Positions 8,261 to 18,100 of a stretch of 64,000 nt of DNA are shown piece after piece; the stretch's first letter is position 1; each line of letters opens with the position of its first letter. The position numbers and the translations under genes are program-made. Under the pieces are notes generated by a model that ran no database searches, was not told the DNA's origin, and was given only the letters and a program-made list of their open reading frames with translations. Location of the stretch: assembly GCF_034931005.1 (NCBI RefSeq), contig NZ_JAYGIN010000001.1:124001-188000 (forward strand), written 5' to 3'. The DNA comes from Arcicella sp034931005 (GTDB lineage: Bacteria > Bacteroidota > Bacteroidia > Cytophagales > Spirosomataceae).

Positions 8261-10483
8261 ATGAGAACAATACTACTCTGTATTATTTTAATCGTTATTT
8301 TTCTCCCTAAAACTCATGCAACACACATAGTTGGGGGTGAAATAGAATTGCAGGCTATAAAAAATCAGGCTAATATTTCTCATCGTCTGAATCTCAATCT
8401 CTATTTTGATAACATTAATGGTTCCGTTGGGGCAATTGACCAAAACTTGACTTTAGGCGTTTTTAGAAAAAGAGATAATTTTTTAATGGGATATGTGGTT
8501 GTTCCACTCGTAAACAGCTCTCTTGTTCCATATTCCAATCCAACTTGCAGTCAAAGTAATCAAATACAAACACGTCTTTTGCAGTATTCTACTTTGATTT
8601 CTCTAAATCCTGACAATTTCTCTGATTCACAAGGTTATTATATTGTTTGGGAACGTTGTTGTAGAAATAATATCATTTCTAATATTGTTTTGCCTCAAGA
8701 AGCCGCTTCTGTATTTTATTTATCTTTTCCTCCACTTAAAAAAGACGGAATTGCCTTTATCAATTCATCACCTTCTTTTGCAACTTTAAAAGGTGATTAT
8801 ATTTGCCTAAATCGTCCCTTTACTTTTGAATTTGGAGCAACCGATGCCGACGGAGATAGTTTAGTTTATCGTTTAGTAACGCCCCTAAATGGGTATAGCA
8901 ACAAAGATATTCCAAATCCAGCTTTACCACGTGGCAGTAGCAATTATCCTCTGGTAGCTTGGGGAAACGGTTATAGTCTTGACAATGTGATGGGAGGAAC
9001 AAAACCCTTATCAGTCAATCCACGAACTGGACAACTTACCGTCACCGTAAATAAGGAAGGATTATTTGTCTTCTGCGTGTTGACAGAAGAATATAGAAAA
9101 GGGGTAAAAATAGGCGAAGTTAGAAGGGATTTCCAACTCAAATCTTTGGATTGTCCTATCAATAATGCTCCTTTGGCATTTTTTAGGGAAAAGGGGAAAG
9201 CTGAGTTTTACAATTCTGAAACAACAATCAATATAAAATATGGTGAAAAGAAATGCCTAACACTTTTAGGAAACGACCGAGACTCAAGTCAGTCAATTTC
9301 AATGAAAGTTTTACCCATAAACGCTAAATTTACGCCAACACTTTCAACTTCCGTTTTAACCAATGCAACCTCCAAAGACACATTAAGGACTGAAATTTGT
9401 TTTAATGATTGTACAGAATCCACCGATGGCAAACCACTACTCTTTGATGTTACCGTTTCGGATAATGGATGCCCACAACCACTTTCTTCTACCCTTAGAT
9501 TGAAAATATTTATCGAACCCAAACCTAATATTCCTCCGACAATTAGTACAGATTTGGTTGACCGCCGAGCGGAAATTTTACTTGGCAATACTTTAAAATT
9601 TAATCTCTTCGGGAATGATATTGATAATGATAGCATTACTGTTATCGCCACGGGTCGAGGTTTTAATTTGGCTCAAGCTGGAATGTCCTTTGCGGGTGGC
9701 TCTGGAATTGGGAAATTGACCAGCCCATTTACTTGGATTCCGATTTGTGACTTAAAACGCACAACTGATTACATTGTTGATTTTATCGTAATTGATAAAA
9801 GATGCGGGAGAAATTTGAGAGATAGTATTTCTGTAAATCTAAAACCTTTAAGCAACAAAGTAGAGCCACCAACGGTTTACACCAATTTGCCCAATAATGC
9901 TATTGATGTTACGATAAATGGTACTGAACCGCAGCCGATATTATTTGATGTAATCGGAGAAGAAATTGACGCTAAAACTATCATCAAGTTATCGGCAGTA
10001 CCGATTGGTTTTGATTTGAAAGCTACTGGAATGATTTGGACTGATAAATCAGGAACGGTGAAAATCATTAATCCTTTTTCATGGAAACCTGATTGTAGTT
10101 TATTACAGGGCAAAGATTCAATGAGTTATAAAATTGACTTTATTGTCGAAAATAACTCCTGCAACATAGATAGATTTGACACCGTTTCGGTAAATATTAT
10201 CCTGAAAAATAAGATTGCGAGTTTTGATTCTTTCAAGCCTTCCAATGTTTTTACGCCAAATGGGGATGGCAAAAATGACTATTTTTCCTTGGATTTACCA
10301 GAAAATTCATGTTTTGAACAATTTGAGTCGATTGAAGTTTTTAACCGTTGGGGAAGTTCAATTTTTAAATCCTCCGATAGAAATTTTAAATGGACTGGCG
10401 ACGAATTTTCTTCCGCTGATTATTATTATCAATTAAAATTTACTCAGAGAGAATTTAAAGGTTGGGTGAGTTTGATTCGATAG
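8261..10483 (+). CDS. Secreted surface protein with T9SS type B (CHU_C/gliding-type) C-terminal sorting domain
   Basis: A 740-residue exported protein. Residues 1-20 form a signal peptide (MRTILLCIILIVIFLPKTHA) probably cut before THIVGGE. The middle is made of beta-rich, cadherin/Ig-like stretches with recurring DADGDSLVYR, GNDRDSSQ and GNDIDNDSITV acidic loops that could bind calcium. The last 85 residues hold SNVFTPNGDGKNDYF and VFNRWGSSIFKS, the hallmark of the gliding-motility-associated type B sorting domain recognised by the type IX secretion system and used to place proteins on the cell surface. Its binding target is unknown. It stands alone on the plus strand and converges on the AEC permease gene. 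Confidence 0.9.
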   Translation: MRTILLCIILIVIFLPKTHATHIVGGEIELQAIKNQANISHRLNLNLYFDNINGSVGAIDQNLTLGVFRKRDNFLMGYVVVPLVNSSLVPYSNPTCSQSNQIQTRLLQYSTLISLNPDNFSDSQGYYIVWERCCRNNIISNIVLPQEAASVFYLSFPPLKKDGIAFINSSPSFATLKGDYICLNRPFTFEFGATDADGDSLVYRLVTPLNGYSNKDIPNPALPRGSSNYPLVAWGNGYSLDNVMGGTKPLSVNPRTGQLTVTVNKEGLFVFCVLTEEYRKGVKIGEVRRDFQLKSLDCPINNAPLAFFREKGKAEFYNSETTINIKYGEKKCLTLLGNDRDSSQSISMKVLPINAKFTPTLSTSVLTNATSKDTLRTEICFNDCTESTDGKPLLFDVTVSDNGCPQPLSSTLRLKIFIEPKPNIPPTISTDLVDRRAEILLGNTLKFNLFGNDIDNDSITVIATGRGFNLAQAGMSFAGGSGIGKLTSPFTWIPICDLKRTTDYIVDFIVIDKRCGRNLRDSISVNLKPLSNKVEPPTVYTNLPNNAIDVTINGTEPQPILFDVIGEEIDAKTIIKLSAVPIGFDLKATGMIWTDKSGTVKIINPFSWKPDCSLLQGKDSMSYKIDFIVENNSCNIDRFDTVSVNIILKNKIASFDSFKPSNVFTPNGDGKNDYFSLDLPENSCFEQFESIEVFNRWGSSIFKSSDRNFKWTGDEFSSADYYYQLKFTQREFKGWVSLIR

Positions 10484-10504
10484 ACGGATTTTAAACAAAT
10501 AAAA

Positions 10505-10540
10505 AATCGTTGAACAAGGTTTAAAACCTGCTCAACGATT
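10505..10540. terminator. Intrinsic terminator between convergent genes
   Basis: AATCGTTGA and its mate TCAACGATT form an imperfect stem that also includes AGGTTT/AAACCT. On the minus strand the hairpin is followed by TTTTTT, so it works best for the AEC permease transcript. Its reading for the plus strand is weaker. Confidence 0.7.
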
Positions 10541-10580
10541 GGTTGTTTGTTAGATGATATAGTTTTACTCAGTTAAAATA

Positions 10581-11675
10581 CTACGCTTTAGAAAATTTGA
10601 ATGAACGCTTTTTGAACAAATGTGGAGCAAGTCCTAAACCTGTCAATAAAAGTCCAAAAATCAATAATGTACTGGTGTTAGCGAAAAACTGCCCCGATGC
10701 CAAAATTCCCATTACTAAGATAGTGGAAAGAGGCAACGAAAATGCTAAAATGAGTACCGCTAAGTTCAAGTCAAAAGTTCTTCTTTCTTTTGGCAAGTTT
10801 TTATCCTCTTCTTTCAAATTAATTGCTGAAATATGTGCAAAAGGCCAAAAACTACAAGAACTCAACGGTACTACCACAGCTAAAAGGATGAGGTTTGGGT
10901 TATTTATGTTGAATAAGTTGATTATTAACACACTAAATAAAAGCGTAATTCCTGCTCTAAATAGCAAAATGGAACTTACTAATTTGATTTTCCCTTCCTT
11001 AAATTGAACCGCTAAACCAATGTAAATCAAAACCAAAGGGGTCATCAAACTACTGGCACGATTGAATAATTCTGAAACAACCGTTGGTAATGAAGTCATA
11101 TTTAATCCTAAAGAAAGAAATACGATTGCCAACAACATGATAATATTTATTGGTTCTTTCACCAAACTTAGCAGAAGACTTTTCACTTTCCCATTTTCTT
11201 GTGTTTCTTCTTCTCTGTTGTTTTTTAGATACATTTTGAGAGCAACGAAATACAAGAAATTTAAGGCAAAGAATTTATTTCCAACGTCTCCCATTGCTGC
11301 CAAAGCCAGAGATTCATCGCCTAAAAACTCATTAATGAACGGAAAACTCGACAAACCAGGTGCTAATGAAGGCAAAAGCATAGTTAAAGTTCTTCCCGAA
11401 GTGCTATCTTTTTCAATGCCGAAAATTGGCAAAAAGTAAGGAGCTGATAAAAATATAAAAAAGTTAAATGCAAGAATTAAAATTGGATATATCAACAGAG
11501 ATAAACTGATTTTAATACCCATCAATGCAATAAATACCGTTGAAGGCAAAGCAATTGACAAGATTATTTCTTTTACCCCATTTATTTCTGTTTTGTTCTT
11601 GATTTTGCCTCTAAGTGCAAACCCTATTCCGATTAAAAGGAGGAGGATAAGCGTTTTTTGTACTGCCTCAACCAT
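10581..11675 (-). CDS. AEC-family (auxin efflux carrier) inner-membrane permease
   Basis: A 364-residue polytopic membrane protein with about ten hydrophobic helices and short loops. The order of helices, the half-way conserved region LPSLAPGLSSFPFINEFLGDESLALAAMGD with GNKFF after it, and the second-half PLVLIYIGLAVQFK fit the AEC family, whose members move small organic acids, amino acids or malate. It lies 203 bases downstream of the exported aminotransferase on the same strand and may be the inner-membrane step of that uptake locus, though a large inverted repeat separates them and it could be its own unit. Confidence 0.85.
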   Translation of the reverse strand: MVEAVQKTLILLLLIGIGFALRGKIKNKTEINGVKEIILSIALPSTVFIALMGIKISLSLLIYPILILAFNFFIFLSAPYFLPIFGIEKDSTSGRTLTMLLPSLAPGLSSFPFINEFLGDESLALAAMGDVGNKFFALNFLYFVALKMYLKNNREEETQENGKVKSLLLSLVKEPINIIMLLAIVFLSLGLNMTSLPTVVSELFNRASSLMTPLVLIYIGLAVQFKEGKIKLVSSILLFRAGITLLFSVLIINLFNINNPNLILLAVVVPLSSCSFWPFAHISAINLKEEDKNLPKERRTFDLNLAVLILAFSLPLSTILVMGILASGQFFANTSTLLIFGLLLTGLGLAPHLFKKRSFKFSKA

Positions 11676-11724
11676 AGTTTTTTTGTAATGAAGTGAGTTT
11701 AAAAATCTTAAAATTCGGTAATAG

Positions 11725-11862
11725 TCGGGAGTTGCGTAAAAGTCAACAATTAATCATATTAAACCCATAAGATTTATTCATCAACCTGTTTATCAGTTAA
11801 TTAAATAAAATCTCACAGGTTCAAACTTAGCATTAATTATAAGAGGTTTACACAACTCCCGA
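11725..11862. repeat. 138-bp element with 16-bp terminal inverted repeats
   Basis: The ends TCGGGAGTTGCGTAAA (11725-11740) and TTTACACAACTCCCGA (11847-11862) are inverted copies with one mismatch. Inside are further inverted segments (AACCTGT/ACAGGTT and AGATTTATT/AATAAAATCT), so the whole can fold as a long branched hairpin. It is noncoding and lies between the aminotransferase and AEC permease genes. It could be a MITE or a transcription attenuator. No clear target-site duplication was found. Confidence 0.65.
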
Positions 11863-11878
11863 TAAATCAATGTGCTGA

Positions 11879-13066
11879 CTACGACAGTTCGCCTAATGAT
11901 TTTACAAATAATTTCATCTCCTCCATTGTCCCCATACTTACTCTACACCAAGGTTTATTTTGGATGTCAAAAGCTCTTACCATTACCCCTTTTGAGGTCA
12001 TTTTGGCAAGAAAATCTTTTCCTGGAATATTGATTGGAAAAATCACAAAGTTGGTGTAAGATGGAATGTATTTGTAATTCATTTTTTTAAGGTTTTCATA
12101 CAAATATTCTTTACACTCGGTATTGAGTTTTTTAGTCATTGCTTGAAAATCTTTATCTTCAAAACTGGCAATTGCTCCTAAAATTGAAGTATGAGAAATT
12201 CCCATTCCTCCACGAGTAATTTTTTGAATTTTATCTAAAAATTCTGGTTGTGCTACGGCATATCCTACACGTAAACCTGCCATACCCATGATTTTAGAGA
12301 AAGTACGAGCAATGATGACATTTTTCTTTTGTGCTAAAAGCGAAACCATCGATTCTGTTCCTGTTCCTTCAGCTAATTCAAGATAGGCTTCGTCGATAAA
12401 AATTGGCACTTTTTCCGAAACTCTTGAACAAAAATCTAATAAATCTTTCCCTGCCGTGATACTTCCCACTGGGTTATTTGGATTACAGATATAAACCATT
12501 TTAGTGTCTTTATCAATGGCGGCTTCCATCGCTGGTAAGTCGTGCGACCAGTCACTTTTACATGGAATAGCCTTCCAAGTTGCTCCTACCGATTCTGCCA
12601 CTTTTATCAATGACATATAAGTTGGGTCAGCCGAAACGACGTTTCCACCTTTCATAAATAATACCAAAGCCACTTTTTCAAGCAAATCAGAAGAACCCGG
12701 CCCCATCATAATGTGGTTTGGGGTTACGCCTTCTTTCTTAGCTAATTTGTCAACCAAATTTGATAGCTCTTTCCAAGAATATCTATTTCCTCCACTTACA
12801 GATTCTGCTACGGCTTTTTGGGTACTTGCTGGCGGGCCATAAGGGTTTTCATTAGCATTTAAACGAGCCAACATAGCGGTAACATTTGGTTTTTCGTCTA
12901 AAAAATGCTCTCTTAAAAGTGGACTGTAATAAAGTCTATTTTGTGAGTCAACTCTAACTGAAGCTTCTGGAAAAGCTCCCATTGAAATATGCGGAGCCAA
13001 AGCCATACCACTGATGGTCATTAAGCCAGATTTTAGAAGACTACGTCTGTTAACAAGGTTTTTCAT
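11879..13066 (-). CDS. Tat-exported HisC-like PLP-dependent aminotransferase
   Basis: A 395-residue fold-type I aminotransferase of the histidinol-phosphate aminotransferase kind. Key residues: NENPYG near 72-77, GPGSSDLLE near 122-130, NPNNPVG at 195-201, D225 in IDEAY, the PLP lysine K258 in TFSKIMGMAG and R266 in LRVGY. Unlike normal HisC it starts with a twin-arginine signal (NRRSLLKSG at residues 6-14, then a hydrophobic stretch and an ALAPHISMG cleavage region), so it should be folded with PLP in the cytoplasm and sent to the periplasm. It is the last of four closely spaced genes with susC, susD and a lipoprotein, which suggests it acts on the imported compound. The substrate is unknown; it need not make histidine. 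Confidence 0.88.
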   Translation of the reverse strand: MKNLVNRRSLLKSGLMTISGMALAPHISMGAFPEASVRVDSQNRLYYSPLLREHFLDEKPNVTAMLARLNANENPYGPPASTQKAVAESVSGGNRYSWKELSNLVDKLAKKEGVTPNHIMMGPGSSDLLEKVALVLFMKGGNVVSADPTYMSLIKVAESVGATWKAIPCKSDWSHDLPAMEAAIDKDTKMVYICNPNNPVGSITAGKDLLDFCSRVSEKVPIFIDEAYLELAEGTGTESMVSLLAQKKNVIIARTFSKIMGMAGLRVGYAVAQPEFLDKIQKITRGGMGISHTSILGAIASFEDKDFQAMTKKLNTECKEYLYENLKKMNYKYIPSYTNFVIFPINIPGKDFLAKMTSKGVMVRAFDIQNKPWCRVSMGTMEEMKLFVKSLGELS

Positions 13067-13093
13067 GGAATTTATTAGTTTTGTTTGATAAGA

Positions 13094-13564
13094 TTATTTT
13101 GTTGCCGTTAAGCGAAAATATTTTGTAAATGATATGTCTTTATACGTTCCAGAACAACTTAATGACACTGAAGAACCTGCCACTGGTGTTGATATTCCGA
13201 GAGTTTTCCAAGCAATTTTTAGCGTTGAACGTCCTTGAGCATCTGTTGTAATATCCGACAGTTTTGTTCCACTTCTTAGCTTGAATGTTACTGGAATTGC
13301 CTTTGCTGGAATACTGTCAATACCCACCTTATTATCAAGCAATCCATCTTTATTCAATTCTAATAATCTCACCGTAATCGAGGCATCTGCTGAGGCAGAA
13401 GAACTGATTGATGGTTCTGTCGTTAATCCAGAAGTTTTGCCTGCGGCATCTTCAAAAATTACTAAAACAGGAGCTACAACTCTATCCACAAATGGGTCAT
13501 CTACTTTACAAGAAACGGTAACAAAGGCTACAAAAAGAGAACAGATATATAGTATTTTTTTCAT
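13094..13564 (-). CDS. Small lipoprotein of the SusCD locus
   Basis: A 156-residue protein. The start at 13564 (MKKILY) is preferred over an ATG four codons earlier because it gives a standard signal: two lysines, a hydrophobic run and a lipobox VTVSC with the lipid cysteine at residue 19. The mature part is Thr/Ser-rich and beta-like, with DAQGRSTLKIAW resembling an Ig-like fold. It lies between susD and the aminotransferase with gaps of 61 and 27 bases. An accessory surface lipoprotein that helps SusCD bind substrate is a fair inference; no known family was recognised. Confidence 0.8.
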   Translation of the reverse strand: MKKILYICSLFVAFVTVSCKVDDPFVDRVVAPVLVIFEDAAGKTSGLTTEPSISSSASADASITVRLLELNKDGLLDNKVGIDSIPAKAIPVTFKLRSGTKLSDITTDAQGRSTLKIAWKTLGISTPVAGSSVSLSCSGTYKDISFTKYFRLTATK

Positions 13565-13625
13565 AATTGGAATCATTTAAGTTAAAATAATGAGTAACAT
13601 TTTGAGCATTATTCCCAAAATATCG

Positions 13626-15092
13626 TTACTCTGACCACCAAAGTTTCGCTTTCATATTGTCCGTACCAATCAGCTTAATTCCTTCGTCAAGTTTTGCTTT
13701 GTTCAAAGAATATTCGGTGGTAGGATACGGCAAGCGAGTTGGTACAACTCCATCGTTTTCAAAAACTGCTCTTGGGTCACGGGTCGAAAATTTAGGAAAA
13801 CCTGTTCTACGGAATTCTGTCCATGCTTCAACTCCTTGTCCAAAAAGGGCTATCCATTTTTGTTCGATAATCTTTTCTTTAGAAATTGTACCAACAGTTT
13901 TTAAATAATCCGTTGGAGTTGTTAGGCTATACTGTGCAAATGAAGCATCAATTCCTTTTTTGAAATAATCGTCAGCCGTGCCTGTAATATCACCTTCGAA
14001 GGCGGCTTCTGCTAAAATGAGTTGAAGTTCACTGTACGTCATAATTACACTTGGCGTATTGGCTCTCGTGAAATAATCTCCTAAAACAGACCCTGTACTC
14101 AAATATGTTGTTGCAATAGCATCTGGAAGTCCATTAGGTACACCTTCATAAGCATTTGATTTATTTTTATTCGCAAAAACACCCAAACGAGTATCATTCA
14201 ATCCTGATAATTTATCAACTAAAGTTTTACTAATATTCCAGTCGGTTCTGCTACCAATTATCATTACTTCGTGCCACTCATTATTACTTGGTCTTATGGC
14301 AGTATTTGCTAAAAGTGCATTATCTGAATTGCTGGTAAAAATTGGGAATTTGACAGGGTCAGCCAATATTTCACGCATAATAGCTCTTGATTCAGCCGAT
14401 TTTTTGGCAGCTTGTCTATTAGCCAAACGAAGTCTTAAAGAGTTCGCAAACTTCTTCCATTTCAAAATATCGCCACTGTAAATAATATCACCTGTGATGC
14501 TTGGTCCACCAACAGTTAATTTTTCGTTTGCTAACTTTAAGTCATTCAATAATCCTTCGTAAACTTTATCCATCGAGTCATAAGTCGGTGTATAAACTGG
14601 CGAAGTATCCGTTCCTTTCAGTGCATCCGTGTAGGGAATTGCTCCGTACATATCAGTCAATAAAGAAAAAACCCATGTACGCATTACAATTGCCGCACCT
14701 TCGTAGTTTTTATTGGGTGTTTTGCCAGTCGTTCCTGACTCCGTGATGATTCTTTGAAAATTAACCAAGCCATCATTATAAAGCGACTTCCACGTATTAT
14801 TGTAAAAAGTTGGCGTTATACCATAATTATCGCCTTCATTTGAATAAATATTTCTGGCTAAATACTGAATCCAAAGCATGGCTCCGTCCAAATTAAGACG
14901 TTCAAAACGGGTATTGCCACCCCAATATCTATCCACTGATTTCTCCACTGCATAAGGAAAAAGATATTGTGAACCTATCGCTGTTGGGTTATTGGGGTCA
15001 ATATTGAGTTCGTCAAATTTGCTGGTACAAGCATTGAGCAACAACAAACTTCCGATGGCTAAAAATGAATATATTGTTTTATATAATTTCAT
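13626..15092 (-). CDS. SusD/RagB-family nutrient-binding outer-membrane lipoprotein
   Basis: A 488-residue SusD-like lipoprotein (SusD-like_2 type by its features). The start at 15092 (MKLYKTIY) gives a lipoprotein signal with lipobox LLNAC and lipid cysteine C22. The mature N-terminus FDELNIDPNNPTA, the helical TPR-like middle and the late WIALFGQGVEAWTEFRRTGFP segment are hallmarks of this family. SusD proteins cap the SusC barrel at the cell surface and capture ligand. It follows susC by 48 bases. With no glycan-degrading enzyme nearby, the ligand may be a peptide, amino compound or other small molecule rather than a polysaccharide. Confidence 0.95.
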   Translation of the reverse strand: MKLYKTIYSFLAIGSLLLLNACTSKFDELNIDPNNPTAIGSQYLFPYAVEKSVDRYWGGNTRFERLNLDGAMLWIQYLARNIYSNEGDNYGITPTFYNNTWKSLYNDGLVNFQRIITESGTTGKTPNKNYEGAAIVMRTWVFSLLTDMYGAIPYTDALKGTDTSPVYTPTYDSMDKVYEGLLNDLKLANEKLTVGGPSITGDIIYSGDILKWKKFANSLRLRLANRQAAKKSAESRAIMREILADPVKFPIFTSNSDNALLANTAIRPSNNEWHEVMIIGSRTDWNISKTLVDKLSGLNDTRLGVFANKNKSNAYEGVPNGLPDAIATTYLSTGSVLGDYFTRANTPSVIMTYSELQLILAEAAFEGDITGTADDYFKKGIDASFAQYSLTTPTDYLKTVGTISKEKIIEQKWIALFGQGVEAWTEFRRTGFPKFSTRDPRAVFENDGVVPTRLPYPTTEYSLNKAKLDEGIKLIGTDNMKAKLWWSE

Positions 15093-15140
15093 ATCTTTCA
15101 AAATTTAAGGTTAATGTTATGCTTTAAATAGTAATTGATT

Positions 15141-18100
15141 TTAGAAACCAATTGAGAGATTTGCCCCAATACTTCTTGAGTTTGGCAATTCTCCATAAGC
15201 AAAACCTTGTTGATTTGCCCCAAAACGGTCAACTTCTGGGTCGATGTGTGGTGTATTCTTGAACAATATTGCCAAGTTTCTACCCACTATTGAAATTTTA
15301 GCATTTTGCACTCCTATACTTTTCAAGAAAGATTTTGGAATATTATAACCGAAAGAAACTTCTCTCAATTTCACAAAAGAAGCATCAAAAATAGCAGCTT
15401 CATGATAACGACGTGGATTGTTGTAACCAATCAATTGGTTAGTTGCCACAATGACATCATTGGGTACATATTGAGGGTTTTCAGTCGTACCAACATTCAT
15501 TACGCCTTTTCCGATGATACCTTCTTCACGTCCAAGTGCGGTTTCTGCGTATTGACCCGTCCAACGAGCCGTTCCAGTACCTTCATCAAAAATATCACCG
15601 CCCATTTTCACGTCAATCAAAGTAGACAATACGAAATTTTTGTAAGAGAAAGTATTATTCATCCCTCCCATCCAATCTGGCTGAATATTACCAAGCACTC
15701 TTGGCGTTGATTCTACCACAGGAAGACCATTTAGGTAAACAATTTGTCCATCAGGAGCGTGTTTGAAACCAATACCAAATAAAGAACCGTAAGGCATTCC
15801 TACTTGAGCAATTGAGGTTAAACCTCTTCTTTCTTGTAAGGTATAAGTGGTTAATCCTTCGGCTAATTCAACAACTTGGTTTCTGTTTTTAGAGAAATTC
15901 AAGGCTATATTCCACTTAAATCCTCTTGATGATTCTAAAAGTTTTCCAGAAAGTGTTGCTTCAATACCTTGATTGGTAATTTTACCTGCATTCAAGATGC
16001 GTTTGTCGTAACCGCTGGCTTTTGATATTTCAACACCAAGTATTTGATTTTGAGTAGATTGAAGATAATATGTCAGGTCAAGACCAAATTTATTTTTGAA
16101 GAATTTCAAGTCGATTCCCGCTTCGATACCAGTGGTAATTTCTGGTTTTAGCGTAGCGTTTGAAATCGTCAAATTCTCATAATACTCTGGCAATGAACTG
16201 TTCCAAGAACCTCCAGAACGGAAAGTTTGAAGCAATTGATACGGGTCGGCATCGTTACCAACTTGAGCCCAACTACCTCTTACTTTTGCATAAGAAACAA
16301 TCTCTTTTGGATAATCAATCAAGTCTGATAAAACGGCACTCGCCGAAACCGAAGGATAAAAATAAGAACGAGCATTGGAAGGCAATGTACTCGACCAGTC
16401 GTTACGAGCGGTAACATCTAAGAAAAGAGCATTCAAGTAGCCAAATTGAAATGAACCATAAACACTTTGTACTTCTGCTTTCTCAATTCTACTTTCAATG
16501 GCGTTCTGACTTGGATTTGAGTTTGCCAAATTATATACCTTATCTACCACCAATTCACCTACATACGCATAATTACGTTTATAAAAATTGGTTCTTTGGG
16601 CAGCACCCGCAGAAGCCACAATACTTAAATCTTTGGTAATGGCTTTATCATAAGAAAGTAAAGCATCATGGTTTGTTTCCTGACGACGTAAAACCTCCTC
16701 TGAATATCTTCCAGGGGTTAAATTACCATTACGGACACGTTCAAAATTGACAATATTTATTCGGGTATCAGACCACATATCAGTACCACTTCTTAACATC
16801 AATTTCAATGATGGCATGATGGCAAAATTCAAAGCGATATTTCCTACTAAACGGTCTTTCTCGTTAGTATAAGGCAATTTTTCGCTTAAATAAAATGGGT
16901 TTGTAAAGAAAGTATGTTGCCAGTTTGCGGGGTCTGTATCAGGTAATTTTCCAGCAACAGCTCTTTGAATATGCACGCCAGAATAATCAGCCCAATTAGC
17001 TAATTGATCCCAAGAAACGTGTCTATGCGACCAAATAAATTGGTCTCCGTTTTGATAGGTTCTATTTCCTCCAGACTTAACATATTCACCTGAAACAACG
17101 GCAGTTAAGAATTTAGAAACTTTATAATTTGAATTCAGTTTGAAGTTATTTCTATAAAAATCATTGAAAGCCATCAAACCTGTTTGGTCTAATTTACCCA
17201 GACTCAATCTGAAACTTCCTTTGTCATTTGCTCCAGAAATAGCAATATTGTTCGACAAGGTCGTTCCTGTACTCCAATATTCATCCCAGTTATTGGATTG
17301 TGGAGTCAATGGAGCGACTTCTTTGCCTGTGTACCATTGACGAACCAATCTTCCGTCCATCGGAGCTCCCCAGCTTTCATCTGTACCATCAGTTCCAGTA
17401 GTTCTTCCTGGAGAAACCGTTCCGTAAGCCGCACGATATTGGTCATAAGCATCGGGAGCAATAACGCCACTCCAACCATCTGAATACCAAGTAGTATAAC
17501 CAGAACCACCTCCGTAAGTATTCTGAAAATTGGGTTTCACCAAAGGTCTTTCAGCCGTAAAATTGGTATTAATTTCAATGCCTAAACCTTTCGTTCCCGC
17601 TCCATCTTTTGTTGTAATCAAAATTACCCCGTTGGCAGCTCTTGAACCATAAAGTGCAGCTGCATTGGGCCCTTTCAGCACAGAAATATCTTTTATATTA
17701 TCAGGATTTACTTCCGATATACCTCCTCCAAATTGTTTATCAAATTGTTGCTGAATTGGCACACCATCTACCACAATAAGCGGTTGATTGTTTCCAGAAA
17801 CAGATGAAGACCCACGAATCTGAATCGTAGAACCACTTCCTGGCCCACCATTACTACCAATTCTGACCCCTGCAATTTTTCCAGAAAGTGAATTAGCTAC
17901 ATTATTTGAACGAGCTTCTACTAAACTCTCTCCTTTCAATTCTTGTTGTGAATACCCTAAAGACTTCTTTTCTCTCGAAATACCTAAGGCAGTTACAACT
18001 ACTTCATTGAGTTCCAAATTATTAGGAACAAGACTTATTTGAAAAAAAGTTTTATTATCAATCGTTATTTCTTTAGTGGAATAACCAACCGTGCTTATTT

